This document shows positions 8,439 to 17,048 of a DNA stretch of 43,909 nucleotides, in pieces; the first letter of the stretch is position 1, and every line of letters starts with the position of its first letter. Made by a program: the position numbers and the translations under genes. Source of the stretch: Crocinitomicaceae bacterium (GTDB lineage Bacteria > Bacteroidota > Bacteroidia > Flavobacteriales_D > Crocinitomicaceae); the NCBI GenBank assembly GCA_020436025.1, contig JAGQYP010000029.1, positions 1 through 43,909 on the forward strand, in the 5' to 3' direction. The notes under the pieces are model-generated. The model saw only the letters and a list, made by a program, of their open reading frames with translations. It was not told the origin of the DNA and did not search any database.

Positions 8439-9251
8439 ATGCTAAGATTTTTGTCAATATTCTTGTTTTTATGCCTCATTTCTTCATTTGGGATGAGTCA
8501 GGATGTTATTGAGATGAAGTCAGGAGACAAAATCAAAGCAAAAATCATTGAAGATCTTGAACTGAAAATTCGATATACCAAGTTTAAGGATTCTGAAGGC
8601 CCTGTTTATGTATTGTATAAAAAGGATATCGCAAGTATTACCTATGAAGACGGAACAGTAAAAAGATTTGACAATCAAAAAAATGAAAACAATCGTTCCA
8701 ATTCAGAAGTCGTAATTGATGAAAATATTAGTGGACCCGAAGCAGAAATCATCCGAATAAAAGAAAAGTCCAAAGTTTACAATCAAAAAAGACACCTTAT
8801 CGGATTTAATTACCTTCAAATGGTCTTTTTAAATATTGGTCTGAGCTATGAATTCATGATAACCAAAAGTGGTTTTTTTGGAATCAAGATCCCTTTAGAC
8901 ATTGGAATGAATGTCAAAAACAACTACCTGAAAAAAAATACCATTGTAGGAACGGGAATAGATTTTAATGTTTATCCAACAGGACAAGGAAGAGCTTCCT
9001 ATCTCACTGGTATTTCAATGAGATATCGATACTTAAGGGACAACCCATTTTTTTATAAAGCCACCAACTCAGATGCAACTAAAGCACATTATATCGGATT
9101 CTACATAAATAATGGGGTATTGTTTCAAGCAACTTCGTTTTTAAATTTCTCTTTGGGAATGGGCATGGGAATTCGAAAAGATATTTCTCGATCTACCGAA
9201 CCTACAAGATTTGACATGATATTTGACAGTTCAATAATTTTCAGACTTTAA
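8439..9251 (+). CDS. Outer-membrane-type protein, first of a tandem paralogous pair
   Basis: A 270-residue exported protein of no family I can name. A signal peptide (about residues 1-20, ending SSFGMSQ) is followed by a small beta-rich domain at about 22-80, DVIEMKSGDKIKAKIIEDL, of a kind common in Bacteroidota envelope proteins. A charged linker follows. Residues about 120-270 have alternating aromatic strands (IGFNY, LSYEFM, IKIPLDIGMNV, YPTGQGRASYLTG) that look like a small outer-membrane beta barrel ending in a terminal aromatic-type strand (IFRL). The neighbouring gene is clearly a paralogue and overlaps by one base (TAATG), so the pair is translationally coupled. The third gene is a peptidase-like lipoprotein. 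Confidence 0.75.
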   Translation: MLRFLSIFLFLCLISSFGMSQDVIEMKSGDKIKAKIIEDLELKIRYTKFKDSEGPVYVLYKKDIASITYEDGTVKRFDNQKNENNRSNSEVVIDENISGPEAEIIRIKEKSKVYNQKRHLIGFNYLQMVFLNIGLSYEFMITKSGFFGIKIPLDIGMNVKNNYLKKNTIVGTGIDFNVYPTGQGRASYLTGISMRYRYLRDNPFFYKATNSDATKAHYIGFYINNGVLFQATSFLNFSLGMGMGIRKDISRSTEPTRFDMIFDSSIIFRL

Positions 9252-10108
9252 TGAGATACCTTGTTCTCATATTGTTCTTTCCTGTTTTCCTGGCAATAAG
9301 TCAAGAAGCCGATACCGTGTTCCTGAAGGATGGAGACAAAATTTCTGTAAAAATTATTGAGATAGAAGAAACCAAAATTCATTATAAGAAAATTGACAAC
9401 CCAGATGGCCCAAAATACCTTCTGACTGTTGAAGATATCAATTACATCATCCTTTCTTCTGGAGAAGTCATAAACAACAAGGGCGGTAAACTTATTGCCT
9501 ATAACGAGACTGTAGAAATCAAAAAGACGAACGAGAATACAACTACCTACAAAGATCCTTTCTATAATGAAGCTAAGGATAAGCAGAAAAAGGAAAGAGT
9601 ACAAAGGTCTATACTGTACAATACAAGAAAGAACATGATCGGATTCAATTATGCTTCATTTTTTACCGTTGATATGGAACTTTCATACGAAAGAATTCTT
9701 GATAAAGTGGGATACATTGGACTTAAAGTTCCCATTCGTTTTAATTTAGGCGTGCAGACAAACTATTTGAATAAAATTAACATTTTCACAAGTGGTATTC
9801 AGGCAAACATCTACCCTACTGGACAAGGACGATTTTCTTATTTTACAGGCCCCATATTACTCGTTCGCGTTATGAGAGACAATGACCAAATCACCTATTC
9901 TGGAAGCAATTCCATAACAATTACCATTGAGCCAACAAGGTCTACCTATTTGAGTTTTTACATGAACAACGGCTGTCTTTTCAGAGCCTCCCCTTTCCTT
10001 TATTTTGGTTTATCCATGGGGTTCGGATTCAGGAAAGACTTAGCTAGAAGCTATGAAAACAGTATTTTTGAAATGATTGGTGAAGCATCAATAAGTTATA
10101 GATTTTAA
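9251..10108 (+). CDS. Outer-membrane-type protein, second of the paralogous pair
   Basis: A 285-residue paralogue of the preceding gene. It has a signal peptide to about residue 18 (FLAISQEAD), the same N-terminal domain (DTVFLKDGDKISVKIIEI, with GPKYLL and INYIILSSGEV), a linker, and the same putative barrel. Shared marks between the two are IGFNY, LSYE, G-x-x-GxKxP, NYLxK, YPTGQGR, YxTG, FYxNNGxLF and a GxGxRKD near the end. The sequences are otherwise well diverged, so the duplication is not recent. It starts inside the stop of the first paralogue and its own stop overlaps the next ATG (TAATG at both joints), implying fixed production ratios of all three proteins. Confidence 0.75.
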   Translation: MRYLVLILFFPVFLAISQEADTVFLKDGDKISVKIIEIEETKIHYKKIDNPDGPKYLLTVEDINYIILSSGEVINNKGGKLIAYNETVEIKKTNENTTTYKDPFYNEAKDKQKKERVQRSILYNTRKNMIGFNYASFFTVDMELSYERILDKVGYIGLKVPIRFNLGVQTNYLNKINIFTSGIQANIYPTGQGRFSYFTGPILLVRVMRDNDQITYSGSNSITITIEPTRSTYLSFYMNNGCLFRASPFLYFGLSMGFGFRKDLARSYENSIFEMIGEASISYRF

Positions 10109-12267
10109 TGAAAAATTGGATTATCATCATACCGCTTGTTCTACTTTCCTCATGCAGATGGGTCAAAACCAAAGAAGAACAAAAATCGAAAGAGCTCCAA
10201 GAAATGAATGCTCCAAACATTGAACAGGAGAATTTTATTCATGCGGACAAATTCTCTTCTAGAATTGATTATTTCAACTGGATGATGCTTGATCCACAAG
10301 AGATGAAAGATTCGACTGCTTCCAATGTGAAAAGAATCTACCAACACATATTGGCCGAAAACGAATATACAGATGCCAAATTTTATGTTTTGCAGGACTT
10401 AAAGAGTGAACTTACAGAAGAGTTTAATTCGTTTCAAAGCATGGACGGTGAAAACAGTCAATTTGTTCAAGGAGAATTTAAATATTATTTCGAATACACG
10501 TCTGAATCCAGTTATCCGGAAATATACCGATCCTCTGCAGAAAATGAAGGACAAAAAGAATTGATTTTCGATTTTAATAAAATTGGAGTTGATTTCAATT
10601 ATTTTCAGATTGGAGAGGTATTAATTAGCCCAAACAACCAATATATTGCCTACAGTGCGGACACTACTGGTAGTCAAAAGTTTTTTATAAGTATTTATGA
10701 CATCTCTAAAAACTTAACACAAAAAACTAGCATTAAAAAGTGTGATGGACAGATTATTTGGGGAAGTGACAGTAGATCCATTTATTTTATAGAGTCTACG
10801 AAAAATAACGGCAAAAGAACTTCGTCCGTTTATCAATATCATTTCCTTGAATCCGGAATAAACAAAGAAAAATTAATAGATACTCAGTTGCAAGAAGGGT
10901 TTTGGACTATTGAAAGATCTAAATCCGGGCGTTTCATTTTCATCTACCTTCACAACAACAATACAGTAACGACTTTTTTCATAGACCTTCAACGTAATCA
11001 AAAACCAGTCTTGTTCAAAGAACCTGAAAAAGGTGTTCGATATATTTTAGGACATCAGAAGGAACATTTCATCATCAAAACAAATCAAAATTCTTCAGAC
11101 AATTTCAGACTGTTTAAGTCGAAGATTTCAGACTTCCAGAGAAGCGATAAATGGGAAGTATTAGTGGGACACAGAGAAGATGTGGTAATCGAAAAGATGG
11201 ACATTTTTGAAAAATTCATTGTATTAGAGGAAAAGGTAGACGGATTAGAGAAATTTCACATTTTAAATTCAGAAAATGGATTAGGTCATTATGCTGAATT
11301 TCAGGAAGAGACTTATTCTGCCAGATTGGTAAACAATAATGATTATTACGCAGAATATTTCACGTACCAATATTCAAGCTTATCTACCCCACCTTCTATC
11401 TTTTTGTATGAGTTTGAATCCAGAAAAAACAATTTAATTCAAAGATCAGAGCCCAATTCTGATTTTGATGAAGATGATTTTAAAACTGAACGTATTTGGG
11501 CTACATCTTTTGACGGAACGAAAATCCCCGTGTCTCTGATTTATAAGAAAAACGTCAGTTTGGATGGCAAAGCTCCAATATTTATTGAATATGAAGGGAG
11601 TTATGGTAACACCAAAGAGTTATCTTTTAAGCCTGAGCGATTTAGTCTGCTTGAAAGAGGATTTGTCTGTGCAATCGCACATTTACGAGGAGGTGGCTAT
11701 TTAGGTGAAAAGTGGCACTCTGAAGGAATGAAATTGAGAAAAGTCCGTTCCGTCATGGATTTGGAATACAGTATAAGGCATTTAATTAATAATGAATATG
11801 GATCTGCAGAAAAGGTTTTTATTTCGGCAAATGGAGCCAATGCTTTGATTGCAGGAACTTTGGTTAATAATCATCCTGAAATGATCCGAGGTGCGATATT
11901 TAAAAATCCAGGGTTTGATCTCCTAACTCGACTCTTGAATGAAGAAAATATCAATAGAAATGAGATTGAAGAATGGGGAAATCCTGAAATTGAGGAGCAG
12001 TATTTTTATATTAAATCATACTCTCCTTATGAAAATATCCACTCAGCATATTTCCCTAGTATTTTCATACAATGTGATTTGAATTCAACGAAAACAAAAT
12101 TCTGGGAATCTTTGAAATGGGTAGCGCGAGTAAGAGAAAAAATGACGAGCTCGAACAAAATATTAGTTCACACAAATCTGAATAAAAAAGCATCTTCACA
12201 GGACAAAACAGTTGCTCTTGAAAAGAAAGCAGAGCAATTTGCCTTTTTAATTTCTCTACTTGACTAG
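10108..12267 (+). CDS. Prolyl-oligopeptidase-family (S9A) lipoprotein, probably catalytically dead
   Basis: A 719-residue protein with a lipoprotein signal (LLSSCRW, lipidated Cys16) and S9A architecture. It has an N-terminal helical entry (YFNWMMLDPQE, AENEYTDAKF), a beta-propeller (about 120-450), and a C-terminal alpha/beta hydrolase domain (TSFDGTKIPVSLIYKKN, HLRGGGYLGEKWH). The nucleophile elbow that normally reads GGSNGG here reads ANGANA, with Gly576 in place of Ser. Asp657 fits the catalytic Asp. The usual Arg after it is Asn659, and the His region HTNLNKKAS has Lys where the catalytic His belongs. I therefore infer a pseudoenzyme that binds rather than cleaves peptides, probably at the periplasmic face of the outer membrane. 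It is coupled to the two paralogues before it, and its stop shares CTAG with the convergent gene. Confidence 0.85.
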   Translation: MKNWIIIIPLVLLSSCRWVKTKEEQKSKELQEMNAPNIEQENFIHADKFSSRIDYFNWMMLDPQEMKDSTASNVKRIYQHILAENEYTDAKFYVLQDLKSELTEEFNSFQSMDGENSQFVQGEFKYYFEYTSESSYPEIYRSSAENEGQKELIFDFNKIGVDFNYFQIGEVLISPNNQYIAYSADTTGSQKFFISIYDISKNLTQKTSIKKCDGQIIWGSDSRSIYFIESTKNNGKRTSSVYQYHFLESGINKEKLIDTQLQEGFWTIERSKSGRFIFIYLHNNNTVTTFFIDLQRNQKPVLFKEPEKGVRYILGHQKEHFIIKTNQNSSDNFRLFKSKISDFQRSDKWEVLVGHREDVVIEKMDIFEKFIVLEEKVDGLEKFHILNSENGLGHYAEFQEETYSARLVNNNDYYAEYFTYQYSSLSTPPSIFLYEFESRKNNLIQRSEPNSDFDEDDFKTERIWATSFDGTKIPVSLIYKKNVSLDGKAPIFIEYEGSYGNTKELSFKPERFSLLERGFVCAIAHLRGGGYLGEKWHSEGMKLRKVRSVMDLEYSIRHLINNEYGSAEKVFISANGANALIAGTLVNNHPEMIRGAIFKNPGFDLLTRLLNEENINRNEIEEWGNPEIEEQYFYIKSYSPYENIHSAYFPSIFIQCDLNSTKTKFWESLKWVARVREKMTSSNKILVHTNLNKKASSQDKTVALEKKAEQFAFLISLLD

Positions 12268-13262
12268 ATTCGAATTGTGGAGTTTCTGATTTCCGTTTGA
12301 TACCTTCCCCCAGGATAGAAATCGTTATAATCAAAATTAAGCCAGATATATCCTTTCGGGTCCAAGTAATAATGCAATTCCTTACCACTCGCTTCCGAAG
12401 GGAACAAAACAGTTTTTATCAAATAGTTGATTTCTTTCATGTCTTTTTCTGTTCCCACCTTCACTTCAGGGTAAAGATGACCAACTTCTTCCCCATTGTC
12501 TGATTTGATTGTAGCACGAACCAACCTAACTTCCCCTCCTATTGCTTTAATACAAGCTGCCATCAAAATGGAGTAATCATCACAATCTCCCTTGAATTTC
12601 CCATCCGCCTGAAGCAAATTAATGGTTTCGCTTGCTTTAGAATAATAATCTTCGCCACTGGGATCATTCACATATTCCCAACCATTTACTATTTCTTTAA
12701 AAACTGAGAAATATTGAATCAATTTATAATTGGAAGCCAACCCTTCCTGATCCTTGAAATTCTTTACGGCATTATTTACCGCGTACTCTCTAACAACCGG
12801 ATTGGTGTAATCTATCGCTTCTCGGAGTTCTAGTTCAATTTCAACATCCGGACTAACATTTTCACCTTTAGATTTTACTGTTTCCTTAGATAAGTCGAAA
12901 AGAAGTTCTTTGTAATCGTGAACTAAATCTCCCATGGTGTACATCCCAGTGAAATTAGTGAATGTCATCCCTATTAAACCAATTATTGCGATAATGTAGA
13001 TATAGAAACGGAAAGTTCTTACAAAAATAAAGACTAGGGAAAAGATTAGGATAAATGTTAAGATATGATCCAATCTAAATCCATCTCCAATTGGAAGTTC
13101 TAATTTTGGTACATATCTGTAAACAATGATAAAAACTGGTAAAGTAATAAAGGCAGTAATTAAGCTGATCATCAAGATCGACTGATGAAAACGTGCATTT
13201 GTTAAATTATGATACCATTTCTTAGGTGGCTCAGCTTCTGGTATATTATTACTTTCTTCCAT
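12264..13262 (-). CDS. Transglutaminase-like membrane protein
   Basis: A 332-residue protein with membrane segments at about residues 32-53, 65-85 and 88-110. These are followed by an extracytoplasmic helical region and a transglutaminase-like papain-fold domain (about 190-325). Candidate triad residues are Cys in GDCDDYSILMAACI, His in GHLYPEVKVG and Asp in WLNFDYNDFYPGG, the order expected for the TGase-core superfamily, which in bacteria are usually cysteine proteases or peptidoglycan-linked enzymes. The substrate is unknown. It is the last gene of the minus-strand group starting at 15479. Its stop overlaps the convergent peptidase-like gene by four bases. Confidence 0.75.
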   Translation of the reverse strand: MEESNNIPEAEPPKKWYHNLTNARFHQSILMISLITAFITLPVFIIVYRYVPKLELPIGDGFRLDHILTFILIFSLVFIFVRTFRFYIYIIAIIGLIGMTFTNFTGMYTMGDLVHDYKELLFDLSKETVKSKGENVSPDVEIELELREAIDYTNPVVREYAVNNAVKNFKDQEGLASNYKLIQYFSVFKEIVNGWEYVNDPSGEDYYSKASETINLLQADGKFKGDCDDYSILMAACIKAIGGEVRLVRATIKSDNGEEVGHLYPEVKVGTEKDMKEINYLIKTVLFPSEASGKELHYYLDPKGYIWLNFDYNDFYPGGRYQTEIRNSTIRI

Positions 13263-13340
13263 TCTAGACTAAAGTTATGTAATAATCATTGAACACCACC
13301 ACAGAATAGTTCCAATTTATTATTCTCAATGCTTGATTTA

Positions 13341-14111
13341 TTATTTGAGTGGTTTTCTTACAACGTATAAGATTTCAGAATCTTGTAAGCGATACCTAGA
13401 ATATTCTTCTTCAGGAATTTCTTTTTTGTAATCAAAATGATCCACTTCAAATCCAGCAGCCCTAAGTTTTTCAGGATAATCCTTTCCAAACAATCTCACA
13501 TGATCGTATTGCCAAAAGTGTTTTTCTCTTTCCTTCGGATCCGTTATTGAAGGATCTTCATAGGTGGTTTCTCTAGAGTAATCAATGGGAACTTGCATAA
13601 TCCCCCATCCACCTGGCTTCATGATTCTACAAAGTTCTTTCATACACTGATGGTAATCGTTCACATGTTCCATTACATGGTTGCAGAAAATCACATCATA
13701 CTGATTGTCTTCAAGAGGAATTGCATGTAAATCAAAATGCATGTCTGCGATGGGTGACTCAAGATCCGAAGTAACATAATCTAAATTAGGTTGTTTCTTG
13801 AACTTACCTAAAAAGCACTGCTCTGGAGCTACATGCATAACTTTCAATTCTTCAGCGGTAAAGAAATTGGAAAACCTCTTAAGGTAAATCCACATCAAGC
13901 GATGTCTTTCTAAAGTGAAATCATTCGGACAAAGTACATTAGGTCTGTTTTGATCACCATAACCATAGGCCAAGAACTTCTTAAATTTCTTCTCACAAAC
14001 AGGACATTCAACATTGTCACCTTTCAATAATACAGGTGCAAAATATTTGAACACATAAGACATTCTAATTAAGAATGGTCTGGGAAAAATTTTCAGTGCT
14101 AGTTTGATCAA
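13341..14111 (-). CDS. Class I SAM-dependent methyltransferase with zinc-knuckle-like N-terminus
   Basis: A 256-residue enzyme. The N-terminal third contains a CPVC pair in CPVCEKKFKKF followed by VLCPND, which could hold a metal. The Rossmann part follows. MHVAPEQ replaces the usual glycine-rich motif I; DYVTSDLES gives an acidic residue for SAM ribose; LHAIPLEDNQYDVIFCNHV is motif II and the post-II region; CRIMKPGG is motif III. This HVAPE variant is common in a Methyltransf_11-like subgroup with unknown, probably small-molecule or lipid/glycan, substrates. The first residues (KLALKIFPRPF, MSYVFKYFAPVLL) are hydrophobic and may associate with membrane. It lies between the transglutaminase-like gene and the serine-palmitoyltransferase-like gene on the same strand, with a terminator separating it from the latter. 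Confidence 0.75.
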   Translation of the reverse strand: MIKLALKIFPRPFLIRMSYVFKYFAPVLLKGDNVECPVCEKKFKKFLAYGYGDQNRPNVLCPNDFTLERHRLMWIYLKRFSNFFTAEELKVMHVAPEQCFLGKFKKQPNLDYVTSDLESPIADMHFDLHAIPLEDNQYDVIFCNHVMEHVNDYHQCMKELCRIMKPGGWGIMQVPIDYSRETTYEDPSITDPKEREKHFWQYDHVRLFGKDYPEKLRAAGFEVDHFDYKKEIPEEEYSRYRLQDSEILYVVRKPLK

Positions 14112-14161
14112 AACTTCTCTTTTAATTAGTTATCAAAAGTAATTATAAAAAGTAGTTGCAC

Positions 14162-14187
14162 AAAAAAAGAGGCCCGTAGACCTCTTT
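14162..14187 (-). terminator. Terminator of the serine-palmitoyltransferase-like gene
   Basis: On the minus strand AAAGAGG (14187-14181) pairs with CCTCTTT (14172-14166) across an eight-base loop, and a T run ends at 14162. It lies 20 bases after the stop codon. Confidence 0.75.
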
Positions 14188-14207
14188 CAATTTGCAATAT
14201 TATTGGA

Positions 14208-15479
14208 TTACATTCTCTTATCAACTTCTACGTCTGCAGTTTTCTCTGATTTGTACTCTCCAGCTTCAAGTTTAACTTTTACCTTTTTGAATGCTTCGAT
14301 AGTATAGTCAACATCTTCCAAAATGTGAGCAGCTGTTGGGATCAATCTCAACATTACTACATCTTTAGGAACTACAGGATAAACAACAATAGAACAGAAG
14401 ATTCCATAATTCTCTCTTAAATCGAAAGTAATATTTGTCGCTTCTGGAATAGTTCCGTTAAGGAAAACCGGTGTTACTGCAGAATTCGTTTTACCAATGT
14501 TAAATCCAGCGGCTTTCAATCCTGTTTGTAGAGCGGTTGCAACCTTCCATAGATTTTCTTTATGCTCTGGCTGAGTTCTTAACATTTCCAGTCTCTTCAA
14601 CGCTCCGATTACTAAAGGCATTGGAAGTGACTTAGCAAACATTTGTGAACGCATATTGTACCTCATGAAGTCGATCACATCTTCTTCGGCAGAGATAAAA
14701 GCTCCGATAGAAGCCATTGATTTAGCAAAAGTTCCAAAGTAAACATCGATTTCATCGTGTACTCCTTGTTCTTCACCAGCTCCCATTCCTGTTTTACCTA
14801 AAGTTCCAAAGCCATGAGCATCATCAACAAAAAGTCTGAAATTAAATCTTCCTGATTTTCTGTATTCTACTATTTCTTTAAGCAAACCTTGATCTCCTGC
14901 CATTCCAAAAACACCTTCGGTGATCACAAGAATTCCACCACCGTTTTGTTCGACGATTCGGGTAGCTCTCTCCATTTGCTTTTCAAAATTCTCCATGTCA
15001 TTGTGCTGAAAAACGAATCTTTTCCCAGCATGCAATCTCATACCGTCAATAATACAAGCATGCGACTCTGAATCATAAACGATTACATCATTTCTTCCTA
15101 CCAAACAATCAATGGCTGAAACCATTCCTTGATATCCGAAGTTCAAAAGAATTGTATCTTCTTTTCTCATGAAATCAGACAACTCGGCTTCCAATTTTTC
15201 GTGGTACTGAGTTTGACCTGTCATCATTCTTGCTCCCATTGGATAAGCTAATCCCCATTCTGCGGCTGCATCTGCATCAGCTTTTCTAACTTCAGGATGA
15301 TTTGCTAGTCCTAAGTAATTGTTCACACTCCACACCAAACATTCTTTTCCTCTGAATGTCATCTTTCTTCCAATTTCACCTTCTAGCTTTGGGAATGTGA
15401 AATATCCGTGAACACTTTTAGCCCATTTTCCAATTGGACCTTTATTCTCTCTCAATTTATCAAAAATGTCGTGAGCCAT
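14208..15479 (-). CDS. Serine palmitoyltransferase-like PLP enzyme (alpha-oxoamine synthase)
   Basis: A 423-residue cytoplasmic enzyme of the alpha-oxoamine synthase family, which condenses an amino acid with an acyl-CoA. PLP lysine is Lys253 in GTFAKSMASIGAF. The ring-stacking His140 is in DSESHACIIDG, and VDDAHGFG (219-226) holds the pyridinium Asp and the partner His. The stretches DVIDFMRYN, QPEHKENLW and FGYQGMVSAIDCLVGRNDVI resemble Sphingobacterium serine palmitoyltransferase more than BioF or Kbl. No biotin or threonine-degradation gene is nearby. Most likely it makes 3-ketosphinganine for sphingolipids, which many Bacteroidota contain. The start is ATG 15479 (MAHDIFDKL); the frame extends ten codons further without support. 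A terminator follows. It is divergent from bamD. Confidence 0.8.
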   Translation of the reverse strand: MAHDIFDKLRENKGPIGKWAKSVHGYFTFPKLEGEIGRKMTFRGKECLVWSVNNYLGLANHPEVRKADADAAAEWGLAYPMGARMMTGQTQYHEKLEAELSDFMRKEDTILLNFGYQGMVSAIDCLVGRNDVIVYDSESHACIIDGMRLHAGKRFVFQHNDMENFEKQMERATRIVEQNGGGILVITEGVFGMAGDQGLLKEIVEYRKSGRFNFRLFVDDAHGFGTLGKTGMGAGEEQGVHDEIDVYFGTFAKSMASIGAFISAEEDVIDFMRYNMRSQMFAKSLPMPLVIGALKRLEMLRTQPEHKENLWKVATALQTGLKAAGFNIGKTNSAVTPVFLNGTIPEATNITFDLRENYGIFCSIVVYPVVPKDVVMLRLIPTAAHILEDVDYTIEAFKKVKVKLEAGEYKSEKTADVEVDKRM

Positions 15480-15586
15480 ATAATTTGTTTTAATGGTAAT
15501 AAAGTGCAAAATTAAACTTAAAAAGAGAATATCGACACTTCGCTAGCTATTTTTATTCACACTAACTAGTTTGTAGATTAACAATT

Positions 15587-15621
15587 TTTGGATTTTTGTT
15601 TCGTTAAATGTTGTAGTTTTG
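15587..15621 (+). promoter_or_regulatory. Promoter of the bamD-rpoZ-coaBC operon
   Basis: A TTTG at 15587-15590 and TAGTTTTG at 15614-15621 match the Bacteroidota -33 and -7 elements with a 23-base spacer; a second TTTG at 15595-15598 is closer. The terminal TTG of the -7 box is in frame with bamD and mimics a start codon at 15619. Confidence 0.55.
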
Positions 15622-15645
15622 CAGAAAAATAAATTTGACATTTTA

Positions 15646-16692
15646 GTGAAATCCGCATTATCAAGCATATCCTTAGCGTTTCTTATCATTCTATCATTAG
15701 GGTTAACGCCTTCATGCTCAGAGTACAATAAAGTTGTCAAAGGCTTCAATAATTATGAGCAGAAGTATGAGATGGCATACCAAATGTTCAAGGATGAGAA
15801 GTATGTACAGGCCTTGACCTTATTTGAGCAGATTTTACCGAAATATAAACTTACTCCAAAAGGCGAAGACATTTATTATCACTACGCCTATTGCCATTGG
15901 AAAATCAAAGATTACTATTTGTCTGGATTTTATTTCAAACAATTTGTCAAGCAGTATCCTAATTCAAAATTTGCTGAAGAATGTGCCTTTTTAAGCGCCA
16001 TGTCCTCAGTAAAAATTAGCCCTGAATTTTCATTAGATCAAAGTGACACCTATGTAGCCTTAGATGAAATTCAATTGTTTATTGACGAGTATCCATTTAG
16101 TGCACGAATAGATACTTGTAATGTAATCATGGATAAGTTAAGAGGTAAACTTGAGCTTAAGTTATACAACTACGCAAAATTGTATTACAAAATGGAGGAC
16201 TACAAAGCTTCCTATACTGCACTTCATGCTGCATTGCAACAATTTCCAAATACAGCGTATCGAGAAGAAATGTTATACATGATGTTGAATAGTTCTCATA
16301 AGCTAGCGGAGAACAGTGTTTCGTACAAAAAATTGGAAAGATATGAGGAAACTATAAAAGTTTATCATAAATTTGCCGCTCGTTATCCTGAATCCAAGTA
16401 TCGCAAGAGTGCGGATAAGATTTTTGAAGACACTAAATTTCAGATTGAATTGAGTAAAATGAATTTAAAGATCTCCAAGGTGGAAAACATCGGAGATCTG
16501 GCGAAAAAGAGAACTGAATTCGATAAGCTGAAACCTGAGATTACCAAATACCTAGAAGGTGTTACGAATCTCAAAGTGAAGAACGGGATGACAGAAAAGA
16601 TGAAATATTTGGAAAAAGACTTAATTAAAGCTGAAGAAAAAGCAGCGAAAAAGTCTGAATCTACAAAGGAAAATGAAGAAAAAGTAAAATAA
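15646..16692 (+). CDS. bamD: Outer membrane assembly lipoprotein BamD
   Basis: BamD is the essential lipoprotein partner of BamA in inserting outer-membrane proteins. The sequence shows a lipoprotein signal ending LGLTPSCSEYN, then TPR-like helical pairs at about 35-250 (YEMAYQMFKDEKYVQALTLF, YYHYAYCHWKIKDYYLSGFY, FVKQYPNSKFAEECAFL), and a Lys/Glu-rich tail. No in-frame ATG precedes the lipobox. GTG 15646 gives a compact 24-residue signal peptide, while the in-frame TTG at 15619 lies in the -7 box, so I choose GTG. It is the first gene of an operon with rpoZ (5-base gap), coaBC, porD and recN, a gene order familiar in Flavobacteriia. Confidence 0.9.
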   Translation: MKSALSSISLAFLIILSLGLTPSCSEYNKVVKGFNNYEQKYEMAYQMFKDEKYVQALTLFEQILPKYKLTPKGEDIYYHYAYCHWKIKDYYLSGFYFKQFVKQYPNSKFAEECAFLSAMSSVKISPEFSLDQSDTYVALDEIQLFIDEYPFSARIDTCNVIMDKLRGKLELKLYNYAKLYYKMEDYKASYTALHAALQQFPNTAYREEMLYMMLNSSHKLAENSVSYKKLERYEETIKVYHKFAARYPESKYRKSADKIFEDTKFQIELSKMNLKISKVENIGDLAKKRTEFDKLKPEITKYLEGVTNLKVKNGMTEKMKYLEKDLIKAEEKAAKKSESTKENEEKVK

Positions 16693-16697
16693 GTTAT

Positions 16698-17027
16698 ATG
16701 AACTTCAAGAACACCAACGCAGCAAGAACTACTATCACTAGAAGTTTTGAAGATCTTGAAAAAGACACAAATAACATCTATGAAACGATTGTTATTCTTG
16801 GAAAAAGAGCAAATCAAATCAGTGTTGAAATGAAAGAAGAACTTACTCAAAAGTTGACTGAGTTTGCTTCGCACACTGATAATCTTGAGGAGATCTTTGA
16901 AAATAAAGAACAAATCGAAATCTCTAAGTTCTACGAGAGATTGCCTAAACCAAATGCCTATGCAATTGAAGAGTGGCAACACGACGGAACTTACTTCAGA
17001 GGTAAAGAAGTTCAAGAGGAAAAATAA
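16698..17027 (+). CDS. rpoZ: RNA polymerase omega subunit, Bacteroidota type
   Basis: A 109-residue omega-like subunit that helps assemble and stabilise the RNA polymerase core. The helix NIYETIVILGKRANQISVEM matches the conserved omega motif (alternating helix with KRANQI). The extended C-terminus FYERLPKPNAYAIEEWQHDG is specific to the Bacteroidota version and is often missed by standard omega models. It sits between bamD (5 bases before) and coaBC (21 bases after), the usual Flavobacteriia context, which strengthens the call. Confidence 0.85.
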   Translation: MNFKNTNAARTTITRSFEDLEKDTNNIYETIVILGKRANQISVEMKEELTQKLTEFASHTDNLEEIFENKEQIEISKFYERLPKPNAYAIEEWQHDGTYFRGKEVQEEK

Positions 17028-17048
17028 TTGTACTATTTCACCTTTGCT

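Noticed and set aside
11713..11730. TGGCAC in the peptidase-like gene and another at 41419 in the MATE gene
   Set aside because: Both are intragenic and neither has a -12 GC at correct distance.
12070..12388. 107-codon minus-strand frame overlapping the end of the peptidase-like gene
   Set aside because: It overlaps both the peptidase-like and transglutaminase-like genes, and its translation has no coherent domain.
16440..17015. 191-codon minus-strand frame opposite bamD and rpoZ
   Set aside because: Phe/Ser/Leu-rich antisense translation spanning two well-supported genes; no start context or family.
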